A stretch of DNA of 38,200 nucleotides from Vibrio rotiferianus CAIM 577 = LMG 21460 (GCF_002741985.1 NZ_APHW01000004.1:1-38200), one strand, 5' to 3'; counted from the stretch's first letter, positions 12,180 through 22,272 are shown. The notes: a model not told the origin generated them from the letters alone. A program made the numbers and translations.

Positions 12180-14383
12180 ATGGCACAAGCCGAGTTTTCA
12201 TTGCAGGAGAAAGATAAGAAACGATTGATTAAAGATCGTTTAGTCCGAATTGCAGTGACATCTGGTGGTGTAGGCGTCCTTGCTGCTCTTGTGTTGATCT
12301 TCGTTTATCTCGCGATGGTGATCATCCCTCTGTTTTCTGATGCAGAGATCGAAACCAATTATGCCGCTCGTGCAACCCAAAGCGGGAAGCCACTCGCAAT
12401 TTCCGTTGATGATTACTCTCAAATCGGTTTGGTTTTAACCCAATCCGGTGAAGTTCGTTTTCTACCTCTTGATGATTCTAGCAAGCCCGCGCTTTACACT
12501 CAGCAGATAGCTAACAACCCAGTGGCGTTTTCTCAGTCTGCACCGGGACTGGTTGGTATGGTTTAGTCGATGGCCAAGGTAAAGCACATATTTTCAAGCC
12601 GGAGTTTAACGCGACGCTGCGCGAAAACACTCGTCCACCGGAAGTGATACCTTTTAGTTCAAGCATGAACATGCAGCTGACAGATGCCAGCGACCCGGTG
12701 ACAAAGTTTGTTTTTAGTCCATCCCCACAATTCCCAACTCTAGTATGGCAGACTCAGAGCGGAGTGCTTAAAGCTCGTTGGCAAGAGCCCCAAGTACTAG
12801 ATGCGCTACCCATAACGGTTAATTACACCTTTTCTTCCGGTTTTGATTCGCCAGATCAAATGCTGTTAACACCTGATGGGCAAAACTTGTACTTGCGTAA
12901 TGGCTCTGAGTTAATCGTACTTGTGAAAGGTGAACGTAAGTTCTCGGTACGTGAAGTGATCGACCTAACGCAAGGTGATACAAAGCATTCAGTGAGAACG
13001 ATGGATTTGCTAGCTGGGGCGTATTCTCTGCTCGTTACGCATAACGATGGTCGTGTATCGCAATGGTTTGATACGTTGCAGGGCGACAAACGTACTTTGA
13101 CTCACATTCGTGATTTTAAGTTGGCGTCTGAGCTGAAGTATTTACTTCCCGATTCACACCGCAAAGGTTTCTACAGCTTTTACACCAACGGTACGTTGCA
13201 AAGCCATTACACCACCAGTGAGAAATTGGTGTTGTTTAAGCGAGCCTACACACAAGCGCCAGTGATGGCAGCAATGTCGAATAACGAGCGCTATCTGATT
13301 ACATGGCAAAACGGCGAATTGAATGTCGCGTTCGTTGATAACCCGTACCCCGAAGTCTCTCTGTCCTCCTTGTGGCAAAAGGTTTGGTATGAAGGTTACC
13401 CTGAGCCCGAATTTGTGTGGCAATCTACCTCTGCCAGTGATGACTTTGAAGCGAAATTCAGCTTAGTGCCAATTGCGTTTGGCACCATCAAAGCGGCGAT
13501 GTTCGCGATGCTATTTTCAGTACCACTGGCTGTGCTTGGCGCAATTTATACCGCTTACTTTATGTCGCCACGTATGCGGCGAGTGGTAAAGCCATCAATC
13601 GAGTTAATGGAAGCTTTGCCTACGGTTATTATTGGTTTCCTTGCCGGGCTCTGGTTCGCGCCGATTGTGGAAGACCATCTGATTACCGTTATGGTGATGT
13701 TGTTTGTTTTGCCGCTGAGCACTATGGTGATGGGCGGTCTATGGGCACTGATCCCACAGCCGATACGTAACCGCCTTCCTAATGGGTGGCATGCCTTAGT
13801 ATTGATGCCTTTGCTTCTGTTGTTGATCGGGCTGGGTGTGTGGGTGTCGCCAATGCTTGAGCAAGCCTTCTTTGGCGGTGATATGCGTTTGTTCTTGACT
13901 GACCATGGTATTGGTTTTGACCAACGTAACGCGCTGGTAGTTGGTTTGGCGATGGGATTTGCGGTTATACCAACGATTTTCACCATTGCCGAAGATGCGA
14001 TTTTCTCTGTACCTAAGCACTTATCGGATGGTTCATTAGCACTCGGCGCGACGCCATGGCAAACCCTGATTTATGTGGTCCTGCTGACAGCCAGCCCGGG
14101 CATCTTCTCGGCAATCATGATGGGACTTGGTCGTGCAGTGGGTGAAACCATGATTGTATTAATGGCGACGGGTAATACGCCATTAATGGATTGGAACGTG
14201 CTAGAAGGCTTGCGCAGCTTGTCGGCGACCATTGCGGTTGAATTGCCAGAGTCGGAAGTGGGCAGTTCTCATTATCGATTGTTGTTCCTATCGGCATTAA
14301 TTTTGTTTGTCTTCACCTTTGCGGTGAACGCTTTGGCAGAATGGGTTCGTCAAAGACTAAGAGATAAATATCGTGCGTTGTAA
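12180..14383 (+). pseudogene. pstC: Phosphate ABC transporter permease PstC, frameshifted
   Basis: Two consecutive frames together give one PstC. The first frame (12180-12566) encodes 128 residues with an N-terminal membrane segment (about 20-47) and stops at TAG 12564-12566. The second frame is open from about 12539 and continues in homologous sense (GWYGLVDGQGKAHIFKPEF) to 14383. It holds the large periplasmic region and then the six-helix permease domain with the ABC-contact loop [13 protein letters not shown]. Adding one base to GGG at 12545-12547 would restore a 734-residue protein, the long PstC form of gamma-proteobacteria. Either this strain has lost high-affinity phosphate uptake through this permease, or the base is a sequencing error. 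The rest of the frame is intact over 600 codons, which favours an error or a very recent mutation. Confidence 0.9.
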
Positions 14384-14410
14384 TCAGTTAACGGAAGAGC
14401 GAGTAATAGC

Positions 14411-16084
14411 GTGTTAAATTGGATTCGTTCTGGCGCACCTTGGATTTGGTTAACCGGGGGAGCAGTGAGTATCAGTTTGCTTTCTGTCCTCGGTTTATTG
14501 CTATTGATTGGTTGGAAGGGGCTTACTTACTTCTGGCCTGCGCCACTTTATCAATGGAACGTTGCTGCGCTGACTCCGGTGCAGGGCGAAGTGCTGCATG
14601 AAAACTCGATTCTGGTTGGCCAGGTTTACGAGCGCAGTTTCGTACCCAGAAGTTACCTACCAAAAGAAGCGGCAAATAAACTCGCGGATGACGAAGAATT
14701 TGCAACACGTTTGAACATCAAAATTGCCAACCGTGAGTTGTACCCAGCTGACTTTATCTCGGTACTGAAAATGCAGTTGGATGAGCCGACGACTCCGGGC
14801 GAATGGGCAGTGATTGAGCGCAGCAGTGGTGGCTACTTTTTCGGTAAGTTTGTTGCTTTCCAAGATGGTAACACGCGCTACGAAAACAACATTCAAACGC
14901 TTTTGGATCAGAAGCTTGATGATGCTGAAACCTTGCATCACGAAATCGACATGCTGGTGGATGATCAAGTAAAAGACTTGGGTTGGAAGCTAGAACAGCT
15001 TCGCTTAGACAAGCGCAAGCACGAGCTTAATGACACTATCACCGAAGAGTTTTTGGCAAACAACAGCCAACGCAAAGCAGAAATTGAAGCAGAGTTAGCC
15101 AAGCTAGACATGCAGCTTGATGGATTGCGTTTGGGCTTCTCCGATTATGCGCTCATTGTCGAAGACATGACCGGGACTCAAGTTTCGATTCCGTTAGAAG
15201 ACATTTTGGACTACTGGTATCCCAACCAAATGTCACTGCCTGAAAAGGTGGCTCATTGGGGGAAACAGGTTTGGAAGTTCCTCTCAGAAGACCCACGCGA
15301 ATCGAATTCTGAAGGTGGTGTTTTCCCAGCGATTTTCGGTACAGTTTTCTTGGTTATCATTATGTCGATCATCGTGATGCCATTGGGGGTGGTGGCGGCA
15401 ATCTATTTGCATGAGTACGCTAAGAACAATGCGCTTACTCGAGTCATTCGTATTGCGGTTATTAACCTTGCTGGTGTTCCTTCGATTGTTTACGGTGTAT
15501 TTGGTTTGGGCTTCTTTGTTTACACCATTGGTGCCTCGATCGATAACCTGTTTTACGCTGAAAGATTACCCGCTCCAACCTTTGGTACGCCGGGCTTGTT
15601 GTGGTCAGCATTGACGTTAGCTGTATTGACGTTACCGGTGGTGATTGTCACCACGGAAGAAGGTTTAACCCGTATTCCAAGCTCTGTTCGTCATGGTTCG
15701 CTAGCCTTAGGCGCAACGCAGTTTGAAACACTGTGGCGTGTGGTTTTGCCTATGGCAACCCCTGCGATCATCACTGGTTTGATTCTAGCGATTGCTCGTG
15801 CTGCGGGGGAGGTTGCACCCTTGATGCTAGTGGGAGTTGTGAAGCTGGCTTCTAGCTTGCCAGTGGATGGGCAATTCCCTTACGTGCATTTGGACAGAAA
15901 GTTCATGCACTTAGGCTTCCACATCTACGATGTCGGATTCCAGACGTCAAATATTGAAGCCGCGCGTCCGCTGGTTTACGCGACTTCCTTCTTACTCGTG
16001 ACCGTGATTGTCGGACTAAACTTAACAGCAATCAGTATTCGTAATAACCTGCGTGAGAAATACCGAACTTTAGGACAAGATTAA
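14411..16084 (+). CDS. pstA: Phosphate ABC transporter permease PstA
   Basis: 557-residue inner-membrane permease, much longer than the about 296 residues of E. coli PstA. GTG start. One membrane segment (about 18-38) is followed by a periplasmic insertion of about 240 residues. That insertion contains a charged, probably coiled-coil stretch (about 165-235: [20 protein letters not shown] and following). The permease domain (about 300-557) has five further membrane helices and the loop [20 protein letters not shown] that contacts PstB. It lies 27 nt after pstC and 2 nt before pstB. The paired enlarged PstC and PstA are the norm in Vibrio-like bacteria, and their extra domains probably sit together in the periplasm. 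Confidence 0.93.
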   Translation: MLNWIRSGAPWIWLTGGAVSISLLSVLGLLLLIGWKGLTYFWPAPLYQWNVAALTPVQGEVLHENSILVGQVYERSFVPRSYLPKEAANKLADDEEFATRLNIKIANRELYPADFISVLKMQLDEPTTPGEWAVIERSSGGYFFGKFVAFQDGNTRYENNIQTLLDQKLDDAETLHHEIDMLVDDQVKDLGWKLEQLRLDKRKHELNDTITEEFLANNSQRKAEIEAELAKLDMQLDGLRLGFSDYALIVEDMTGTQVSIPLEDILDYWYPNQMSLPEKVAHWGKQVWKFLSEDPRESNSEGGVFPAIFGTVFLVIIMSIIVMPLGVVAAIYLHEYAKNNALTRVIRIAVINLAGVPSIVYGVFGLGFFVYTIGASIDNLFYAERLPAPTFGTPGLLWSALTLAVLTLPVVIVTTEEGLTRIPSSVRHGSLALGATQFETLWRVVLPMATPAIITGLILAIARAAGEVAPLMLVGVVKLASSLPVDGQFPYVHLDRKFMHLGFHIYDVGFQTSNIEAARPLVYATSFLLVTVIVGLNLTAISIRNNLREKYRTLGQD

Positions 16085-16086
16085 GC

Positions 16087-16905
16087 ATGTTTAACTTTGA
16101 TAATACATTGGGTTATGAGCCGCCGTTGGATGTTCATAATCTAACGGATGAACAAACGGCTATCTCTATTGAGAACCTTAATCTTTTCTATGGTCAGGCT
16201 CAGGCGCTGCACGATATTTCCATGCGTATTCCGAAAGGGCGTGTAACGGCATTCATTGGCCCATCAGGCTGTGGTAAATCAACACTATTACGTTGCATTA
16301 ACCGTATGAACGACTTAGTGGAAGGCTGCAAGGTGACGGGTAAAGTTCGTTTGCACGGTAAGAATGTCTATAACCCAAGTGTTGACGTGGCAACATTGCG
16401 TCGCCGTGTCGGTATGGTATTCCAACGCCCTAATCCATTTCCTAAATCAATTTATGAGAATGTGGTTTATGGCCTCCGTCTGCAGGGCGTTAAGACTCGC
16501 CGAACTTTGGATGATGCGGTCGAGCGCTCGTTGCGGTCTGCGGCATTGTGGGATGAAGTTAAAGACCGTTTACATGAGAACGCATTTGGACTTTCTGGCG
16601 GACAACAGCAGCGCTTGGTTATTGCACGTGCCGTCGCGATTGAGCCAGAAGTACTATTATTAGATGAGCCGACATCAGCATTGGATCCAATATCAACTTT
16701 AACTATTGAAGAGCTTATCAATGAGCTCAAGACTCAATATACTGTGGTTATCGTTACCCATAACATGCAGCAGGCGGCGCGCGTAAGCGACCATACTGCG
16801 TTTATTCATATGGGTAAATTGATTGAATACTCGGATGCGGATTCGATCTTCACCTCTCCAATGAAGAAACAAACCGAAGATTACATCACCGGTCGTTACG
16901 GTTAA
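16087..16905 (+). CDS. pstB: Phosphate ABC transporter ATPase PstB
   Basis: 272-residue ATPase that powers PstCA. Walker [10 protein letters not shown] at residues 58-66, Q loop in [18 protein letters not shown], signature [14 protein letters not shown], Walker [14 protein letters not shown], and switch histidine in [15 protein letters not shown]. The N-terminal 25 residues before the ATPase domain are slightly longer than in E. coli (257 aa). The gene starts 2 nt after pstA, a sign of translational coupling, and phoU follows after 32 nt. All catalytic motifs are intact, in contrast to the frameshifted pstC in the same operon. Confidence 0.97.
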   Translation: MFNFDNTLGYEPPLDVHNLTDEQTAISIENLNLFYGQAQALHDISMRIPKGRVTAFIGPSGCGKSTLLRCINRMNDLVEGCKVTGKVRLHGKNVYNPSVDVATLRRRVGMVFQRPNPFPKSIYENVVYGLRLQGVKTRRTLDDAVERSLRSAALWDEVKDRLHENAFGLSGGQQQRLVIARAVAIEPEVLLLDEPTSALDPISTLTIEELINELKTQYTVVIVTHNMQQAARVSDHTAFIHMGKLIEYSDADSIFTSPMKKQTEDYITGRYG

Positions 16906-16937
16906 GCCGCGACCTTTTAAGGATTAAAAAGAAAGCC

Positions 16938-17645
16938 ATGCACTTTGGACGTCATATCTCAGGACAATTTAACGTAGAGCTAGAATCGATTCGTACCCAT
17001 GTACTTACCATGGGTGGCTTAGTAGAGCAGCAACTGTCGTATGCTATTCAAGCCTTACACAAGGATGACATCGAACTGGCACGTAAAGTTGTGCGTGATG
17101 ATCATAAAGTGAACGCGATGGAAGTCTCTATTGACGACGCTTGTACCCGTATCATCGCTAAGCGTCAGCCTACGGCAAAAGACTTACGTTTGATTATGGC
17201 TATCATTAAGACCATCACAGATCTTGAACGCATTGGTGATGTTGCGACACGCATTGCCTACGTAGCGATCGAAAGCCCATCATCGCAAGAGCGCCAATTC
17301 CAAGTCTCGTTAGAGCCTTTATGTCGTCAGGCGATCCAAATGCTGCACCAAGTACTCGATGCTTTTGCTCGAATGGATGTGGATGCGGCCGCAGAAGTAC
17401 ATAAGCTTGACGATAAGTTAGACGCGGAATATGAAGCAGTGATTCGCCAGTTGATGACTTATATGATGGAAGACCCGAAAAATATTCCTCACATTCTGCA
17501 AGTGATGTGGTCGGCTCGTGCCATTGAACGTGTAGGTGACCGTTGCCAGAATATATGTGAATACATTATCTACTTCGTGAAAGGGAAAGATGTACGTCAT
17601 CTCGGCGATCAAAGTTTAGATGACGTTTTATCTAAAGATGAATAA
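16938..17645 (+). CDS. phoU: Phosphate signalling protein PhoU
   Basis: 235-residue cytosolic protein made of two three-helix PhoU domains (about 20-105 and 120-215). The repeated metal-binding type motif is seen as [14 protein letters not shown] and [16 protein letters not shown]. It links the Pst transporter to PhoR and keeps the kinase off when phosphate is plentiful. Last gene of the pst operon. Its stop lies inside the end of the convergent outer-membrane gene, with a 14-nt overlap, and no hairpin terminator separates them. Confidence 0.96.
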   Translation: MHFGRHISGQFNVELESIRTHVLTMGGLVEQQLSYAIQALHKDDIELARKVVRDDHKVNAMEVSIDDACTRIIAKRQPTAKDLRLIMAIIKTITDLERIGDVATRIAYVAIESPSSQERQFQVSLEPLCRQAIQMLHQVLDAFARMDVDAAAEVHKLDDKLDAEYEAVIRQLMTYMMEDPKNIPHILQVMWSARAIERVGDRCQNICEYIIYFVKGKDVRHLGDQSLDDVLSKDE

Positions 17646-18151
17646 CAATGCCTGTCGAAAAGGTTGCACTCCAACTATTGCCTAGTAAGGTTTTCTTTTT
17701 ATCAATATAGTTGAAGTCGCCTCCAACTCTAAGCCCAACATGTTCGTTCAAAAACAGAACCCACGCGCCTGAAATGCTTGCTCCTGAACCATGGGCGCTT
17801 CTTGATTTATCGGACCAGATATAGTCCCGTTGCCCTTCATACTCTACGAGGCCTGCTTCAATTTGAAAGCCAAGCTTATTCGGATGGTCTAAAAGTTGAT
17901 ATTGGCCTCCTATTCGGTAGGTCTTTAATCGGTCTTTATCCCATAATAACTCAGCGGATGTGTGAGAGTAGCTCATATAGAGAGCATCCAATCCGAGGAC
18001 ATCCGTTCCCCCAAGTTGCAAGCCTCCCCCTGAAATACCAGCCCCCCCCAGTATGGCCCATTTTTATTTCAGGGGATATGTGTAGGCTCTTCGCTGAAGT
18101 GACACCTGGTAGCAAAACTAAGGTGAACACTAATAAAAGGGTGTTTTTCAT
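17632..18151 (-). pseudogene. Exported outer-membrane beta-barrel-like protein, frameshifted at a G8 tract
   Basis: The start at 18151 (MKNTLLLVFTLVLLPGVTSA, a clear signal peptide) is supported by AGGAG 9 nt upstream. After about 32 codons the frame meets eight G in a row (C at 18042-18049 on the plus strand), which throws it out of frame. With seven or ten G the protein continues GGLQLGGTDVLGLDALYMSY to the end FSTGIVIHL, about 172 residues. The alternating short strands (LKTYRIGGQYQLL, LGFQIEAGLVEYEGQ, HVGLRVGGDFNYI) look like a small outer-membrane beta barrel. No family was recognised. It is second in a minus-strand pair with the YadA-like gene. The broken state could be phase-off or a homopolymer sequencing error. 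Confidence 0.75.
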
Positions 18152-18201
18152 ATTTATTGCTCCTGTAATCGCCCTCCTTGGCAACATGCAAAATTAATTT
18201 A

Positions 18202-18723
18202 TCATCTGAAGTTAAACTGGATACCTACACCTCCAGCAACGTCAGACGATGAATATTTGCCTGATGATTCATAGTGGAATGTACCTGAAAGGCTAACTTG
18301 GTCCGTTAAGCCGTAAGCGCCGCCAATTGCTATTGCTTCTTTACTTCCCGCGAAACCAACACCAGCACCGATAGCCAGTTCACCATTTGTCGCATAAGGT
18401 CGAGCATTAGTGACAGCGTGTAAGCTTGCTCGGACTCCGTCCATTTGTTCTGCTTGCTGGTTTAAGCGGTAATCATATTCTGCCGCTAGCCCTTCCAAGT
18501 GAATCAATCGATCATCGGTGGTATCGCGCTCAATAGGTTGCTCTGGAGAAGCTGGTTGAGGTCGATTGGGTGGGGTAGAGTCTTCAATTGGGTGAACAGG
18601 CTGCTCTTCAATTGGGTTAGTTGGAACTTGTGGGATTGGACGATCTGGGACAACCGCGGAAACTGAGCTGAAAGAAGCCAGTAGGGTGCAAGCAGCGGTT
18701 AGCTTTACAAGTTTTTTAGTCAT
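18202..18723 (-). CDS. Short YadA-anchor-like outer-membrane protein
   Basis: 173 residues. Signal peptide MTKKLVKLTAACTLLASFSSVSA. Then a Pro-rich segment (about 24-68, with PIPQVPTNPIEEQPVHPIED), a short helical stretch with coiled-coil character (about 72-100, LEGLAAEYDYRLNQQAEQ), and a C-terminal part resembling the trimeric autotransporter (YadA) membrane anchor: GELAIGAGVGFAGSKEAIAI and a final strand GGVGIQFNFR ending in an aromatic followed by Arg. If correct, it is an anchor with almost no passenger. Fifty nt separate it from the downstream beta-barrel gene, so they probably form one transcript. Role unknown, and the family assignment is moderately sure. Confidence 0.7.
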   Translation of the reverse strand: MTKKLVKLTAACTLLASFSSVSAVVPDRPIPQVPTNPIEEQPVHPIEDSTPPNRPQPASPEQPIERDTTDDRLIHLEGLAAEYDYRLNQQAEQMDGVRASLHAVTNARPYATNGELAIGAGVGFAGSKEAIAIGGAYGLTDQVSLSGTFHYESSGKYSSSDVAGGVGIQFNFR

Positions 18724-18861
18724 GTCTGAACTCTCAATAAGTAAACGAGTGACAGCATCCTTACTGTAAGCAATCGCTTTTTGTCATTTCCCTTAAAAGC
18801 AGGGCTATCTTATTGAGAAGTTTTATTTATGACCAAGTGACTGTCGTTATCTTGATGATAA

Positions 18862-19794
18862 TCAGAACTTATTAGCTTGTAGTTTTAGACCTTGTTGGAT
18901 AAGCTCTGTTAACCATTTTACTAGTGGGTTATTCCGGTTTCGAACATGCATGTGACAATGCACGGATTTCATTTGTGGTTGACCATCAATCGTGACGTCA
19001 ACGGCTCTTAATCCCGGAAATTGCTCAACCGGAAGTAAATTGGAGTGAGGTAAATACATGTCAGTGTGTTTAACGACATCAAGTATTGCAGAGATCATTT
19101 CTGAGCGAAATCCAATGCTGTGTTCAACGCCCATTTCGGTGAGAAGCTCAGACGCGTAACTGAACTTGTCGTTCCACCCTGGGGAAATCAAAGAAGCAAT
19201 TGGGTATCCGCCAAGATCATGTGGTTCAACATGAGGTTTGGTGATTGGGTGATCTTCACGGACAAAAATACGCCCTTTCAAATCCAGTAGCTTCGGCGTG
19301 TAGATCTCTTTATTGGTTAGAAGTAACTCGTAATTTACTCCCATCAGTGTCTCACCTTTCAAGATCTCATCAACCGTGCTGTTCGACCAACCAACTAATT
19401 CAAGTTGAGCGTTAGGGGCTAACGCTCTCATTTGTTCGAAGAGGAAACCGGGCAAGCAAGTCATTGTGATTGGTGCCAGTGCAATTCGGATTTTGTTGTC
19501 CACTTCAGCAGGATCAAATTGATGAGAGCGGTTAACTGCAGCCGCTAAACCATCGAGGTGCGGCGTAATATCGTTGGCGAGAGATTCGGCGAACGGTGTC
19601 GGTTCAAGACCTGTTTTTACTTTTACAAACAGCTCGTCACCGAAGTGATTACGTAGCTTTTGTAGCGCTTGACTGATGGCGGGCTGTGAGACGAACAAGC
19701 GCTGAGAGGCTTTACGCATGTTTTTCTCTTGCATCAAAATCATAAAGGTCTTGAGCAGATTCAGGTCAAGGGTGTGAAACAGGTCTTTCGCCAT
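18862..19794 (-). CDS. LysR-family transcriptional regulator
   Basis: 310-residue DNA-binding regulator. The N-terminal winged helix-turn-helix (about 8-67) reads LNLLKTFMILMQEKNMRKAS and LFVSQPAISQALQKLRNHFG. It is followed by the linker and a periplasmic-binding-type effector domain (about 95-300). The ligand cannot be deduced. The gene begins 9 nt after the ppk2 stop, so it is probably cotranscribed with ppk2 and possibly cutC. This is unlike the usual divergent layout of LysR regulators. A role in controlling polyphosphate synthesis is possible but only inferred from position. Confidence 0.9.
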   Translation of the reverse strand: MAKDLFHTLDLNLLKTFMILMQEKNMRKASQRLFVSQPAISQALQKLRNHFGDELFVKVKTGLEPTPFAESLANDITPHLDGLAAAVNRSHQFDPAEVDNKIRIALAPITMTCLPGFLFEQMRALAPNAQLELVGWSNSTVDEILKGETLMGVNYELLLTNKEIYTPKLLDLKGRIFVREDHPITKPHVEPHDLGGYPIASLISPGWNDKFSYASELLTEMGVEHSIGFRSEMISAILDVVKHTDMYLPHSNLLPVEQFPGLRAVDVTIDGQPQMKSVHCHMHVRNRNNPLVKWLTELIQQGLKLQANKF

Positions 19795-19803
19795 GGTACA
19801 TCT

Positions 19804-20580
19804 CTAATATTTCTCAGGTACGAAGGTTTGATCGTCGATAGGTGCACGAACATACCCTTCTTTGTTCAGTTTCGGCAGTTCGATTTCTGGATGTTCTAGC
19901 TCTTCATACTCGACTTGACTGAGCAGATGGCTGATGCAATTTAACCGAGCTTTCTTTTTATCATCAGAAGGGACTACCCACCAAGGGCAACTTTTGGTAT
20001 CAGTGTAAGCAAACATTTTATCTTTGGCTTCGGAATACTCTGCCCAGCGATTGCGCGACTCCAAATCCATCGGACTGAACTTCCAGTGTTTTATCGGAGT
20101 GTTGATACGTTCCAAAAAGCGTTTCTCTTGCTCTTCATCTGAAACCGAAAACCAGTACTTAATTAAGATGATGCCTGAGCGCAGTAACATGCGTTCGAAC
20201 TCCGGACAAGAGCGGAGAAATTCCTCATATTGGTCTGGAGTGCAAAAGCCCATCACTTTCTCGACACCGGCTCGGTTGTACCAACTGCGGTCAAATAAAA
20301 CGATCTCTCCAGCAGCTGGTAAATGTGCCACGTAGCGCTGGAAATACCATTGTGTTTTTTCTTTTTCAGTTGGCGTGGGAAGGGCTGCGATACGGCAGAC
20401 GCGAGGATTGAGTTTTTCTGTGATGCGTTTGATGGTTCCGCCTTTACCTGCTGCATCACGACCTTCGAACAGAACCACGACTTTAAGCCCTTTATGCTTA
20501 ACCCATTCTTGGAGCTTAACTAACTCAATCTGTAGCTTCTCTAACTCTTTTTCGTATTCCTTTTTCTTAAGTTTCGCCAT
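19804..20580 (-). CDS. ppk2: Polyphosphate kinase 2 (PPK2 family)
   Basis: 258-residue soluble kinase, unrelated to PPK1, that typically uses polyphosphate to phosphorylate nucleoside diphosphates. Single PPK2 domain with Walker A LFEGRDAAGKGGTIKRI (about 37-53), Walker B region EIVLFDRSWYNRAGVEKVMG (about 92-111), and the lid-region sequence KHWKFSPMDLESRNRW. The length is that of class I enzymes. A charged helix (about 3-30) precedes the domain. GGAGG lies just before the start. It sits 66 nt downstream of cutC and 9 nt before the LysR gene. The window thus holds both polyphosphate kinase families and an exopolyphosphatase. Confidence 0.94.
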   Translation of the reverse strand: MAKLKKKEYEKELEKLQIELVKLQEWVKHKGLKVVVLFEGRDAAGKGGTIKRITEKLNPRVCRIAALPTPTEKEKTQWYFQRYVAHLPAAGEIVLFDRSWYNRAGVEKVMGFCTPDQYEEFLRSCPEFERMLLRSGIILIKYWFSVSDEEQEKRFLERINTPIKHWKFSPMDLESRNRWAEYSEAKDKMFAYTDTKSCPWWVVPSDDKKKARLNCISHLLSQVEYEELEHPEIELPKLNKEGYVRAPIDDQTFVPEKY

Positions 20581-20646
20581 GAATCCTCCAATCCTTAGTT
20601 ATCAACATGTTAGCACTCAATAATCAAAGACGGGATTTAAAAGCCC

Positions 20647-21390
20647 TTAATTGAGAGCTGTTACCATGTTCGCGATAGCGTCGGTGTTAGTGACTGGAAT
20701 CGAAAAATCATCCACATCGGTAGCGCCCATTTGGCTTTGCTCGGCAATAAAGGTCATGTGACTTGGACGAGTCGTCTTGCCAGATAAATGTACTTCAGTG
20801 ACTTTGGCTTGTTCAACGAGCTGGCCAACATTGTCTGCATTCACTCCGGCGCCTGCCATGATAGCAATGCGTCCTTGTGCTTGCTCGACCAAAGCTCTAA
20901 GCACATCGATACCTTGCGGTGCCGAAGGCGCAAGGCCGGAAGTCAAAATACGTTCACAGCCTAAGCTGATCACTTCTTCCAAAGCTTTTTCAGCGTCACG
21001 ACACTGGTCAAAGGCACGATGGAAAGTCACGCCTAAGCCAAGCGCTTGAGCAAATTCACACAGTGCCGTTGCGTACGGCATATGAATGTTGCCGTCTTGA
21101 GTGAGCACGCCGAGTACGACACCATTCAAGCCTGCTTGTTTAGCGGCTTCAATATCCCAACGCATCATTTCGATTTCTTCCTCACTGTAGAAGAAGTCAC
21201 CTTGGCGAGGGCGAATCATCGCGTAAACCGGAATAGTAGAGCGTTTAGCGGCTTGCTGCATAAAGCCATAGCTTGGGGTTAAGCCACCCAAAGCAAGTGA
21301 AGAGCAGAGTTCGATGCGAGTTGCGCCACCGGCAATCGCGTTGTGGAGAGATTCAATGTTATCAATACAGACTTCAAGTTGAGTGTTCAC
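20647..21390 (-). CDS. cutC: CutC family protein (copper homeostasis-type TIM barrel)
   Basis: 247 residues, cytosolic. The CutC pattern is clear: [68 protein letters not shown] and [16 protein letters not shown]. coli CutC was linked to copper tolerance, but that role is disputed and the reaction is unknown. The start at 21390 is probable. It is first of a likely minus-strand operon cutC-ppk2-lysR. Confidence 0.93.
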   Translation of the reverse strand: MNTQLEVCIDNIESLHNAIAGGATRIELCSSLALGGLTPSYGFMQQAAKRSTIPVYAMIRPRQGDFFYSEEEIEMMRWDIEAAKQAGLNGVVLGVLTQDGNIHMPYATALCEFAQALGLGVTFHRAFDQCRDAEKALEEVISLGCERILTSGLAPSAPQGIDVLRALVEQAQGRIAIMAGAGVNADNVGQLVEQAKVTEVHLSGKTTRPSHMTFIAEQSQMGATDVDDFSIPVTNTDAIANMVTALN

Positions 21391-21530
21391 GAGGTTGTCC
21401 TGAATTATTGTAATTACAGCAAATACTAGCAGGACGAAAGGGGAGAATCTGTACTGAGACCGAAGGAAATAGAGGTAAACTTTTTGTGTGGTGCTTGCCT
21501 CTTTTGCTTTTCAAAAGCGCAGATAAAAAG

Positions 21531-21556
21531 AAAGCCCAGAGTGAACTCTGGGCTTT
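21531..21556 (-). terminator. Terminator downstream of the peroxiredoxin gene
   Basis: Perfect 12-bp stem AAAGCCCAGAGT / ACTCTGGGCTTT. Read on the minus strand it is followed by TTTCTTTTTATC, a good U run, about 110 nt after the peroxiredoxin stop. The plus-strand side also has a T run. Nothing else was recognised in 21391-21663. Confidence 0.85.
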
Positions 21557-21663
21557 TTTATGACTTTACTTAGACTGATTGGCGTTTGCGGTTTTTCCGC
21601 TATAGCTTTTTGCTTTATATACATCCAACCAACACACCCGTTGAGCTTGGGCGGCAGTGTCTA

Positions 21664-22272
21664 TTACTTGCTTAGGTCGTCTGCGTGCTCAGATAGGAAA
21701 GCTGCAACACCTTTTGGAGATGCGTCCATACCTGCTTTACCTTCTTCCCATTGTGCAGGACATACTTCGCCGTGCTTCTGGTGGAAGTTTAGTGCATCAA
21801 CCATGCGTAGCATTTCGTCGATGTTACGACCTAGTGGTAGATCGTTAACTACTTGGTGACGTACAAGACCGTCTTCGTCGATTAGGAAAGAACCACGGAA
21901 AGCAACGCCTTCTTCTGGGTGCTCTACATCGTACGCTTTACAGATTTCGTGCTTAACGTCAGCAACTAGTGGGTATTTAACTTGACCAATACCGCCATCT
22001 TCGATAGCAGTGTTACGCCATGCGTTGTGAGAGAACTGAGAATCGATAGAAACACCGATTACTTCAACACCTTTAGCTTGGAAATCAGCTAGACGGTTGT
22101 CGAATGCGATTAGCTCAGATGGGCAAACGAAAGTGAAATCTAGTGGGTAGAAGAATACTACTGCTTTCTTACCTTTAGTGAATTCTGCAAAGTTGAAGTT
22201 TTCAACGATTTCACCGTTACCTAGAACAGCTGCTGCAGTAAAGTCAGGGGCTTGACGACCTACTAGTACCAT
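21664..22272 (-). CDS. prx2: 2-Cys peroxiredoxin (AhpC/Prx type), Prx2-like
   Basis: Thiol peroxidase that reduces hydrogen peroxide and organic peroxides in the cytosol. 202 residues from the ATG at 22272. A longer frame begins at 22305, but AGGAG lies 7 nt before the chosen ATG and the protein then starts MVLVGRQAPDF as in the family. Peroxidatic Cys50 in FYPLDFTFVCPSE, resolving Cys in GEVCPAQW near residue 170, GGIG motif present, no YF motif at the C-terminus. It is divergent from the OxyR2-like gene. In V. vulnificus the divergent pair oxyR2/prx2 handles low peroxide levels, so the same job is likely here. The mRNA leader is odd (see 22294-22331). Confidence 0.92.
   Translation of the reverse strand: MVLVGRQAPDFTAAAVLGNGEIVENFNFAEFTKGKKAVVFFYPLDFTFVCPSELIAFDNRLADFQAKGVEVIGVSIDSQFSHNAWRNTAIEDGGIGQVKYPLVADVKHEICKAYDVEHPEEGVAFRGSFLIDEDGLVRHQVVNDLPLGRNIDEMLRMVDALNFHQKHGEVCPAQWEEGKAGMDASPKGVAAFLSEHADDLSK

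Noticed and set aside
21560..21859. 99-residue plus-strand frame starting with a hydrophobic segment
   Set aside because: It mostly overlaps the peroxiredoxin gene antisense, has only a terminator before it and no ribosome site.
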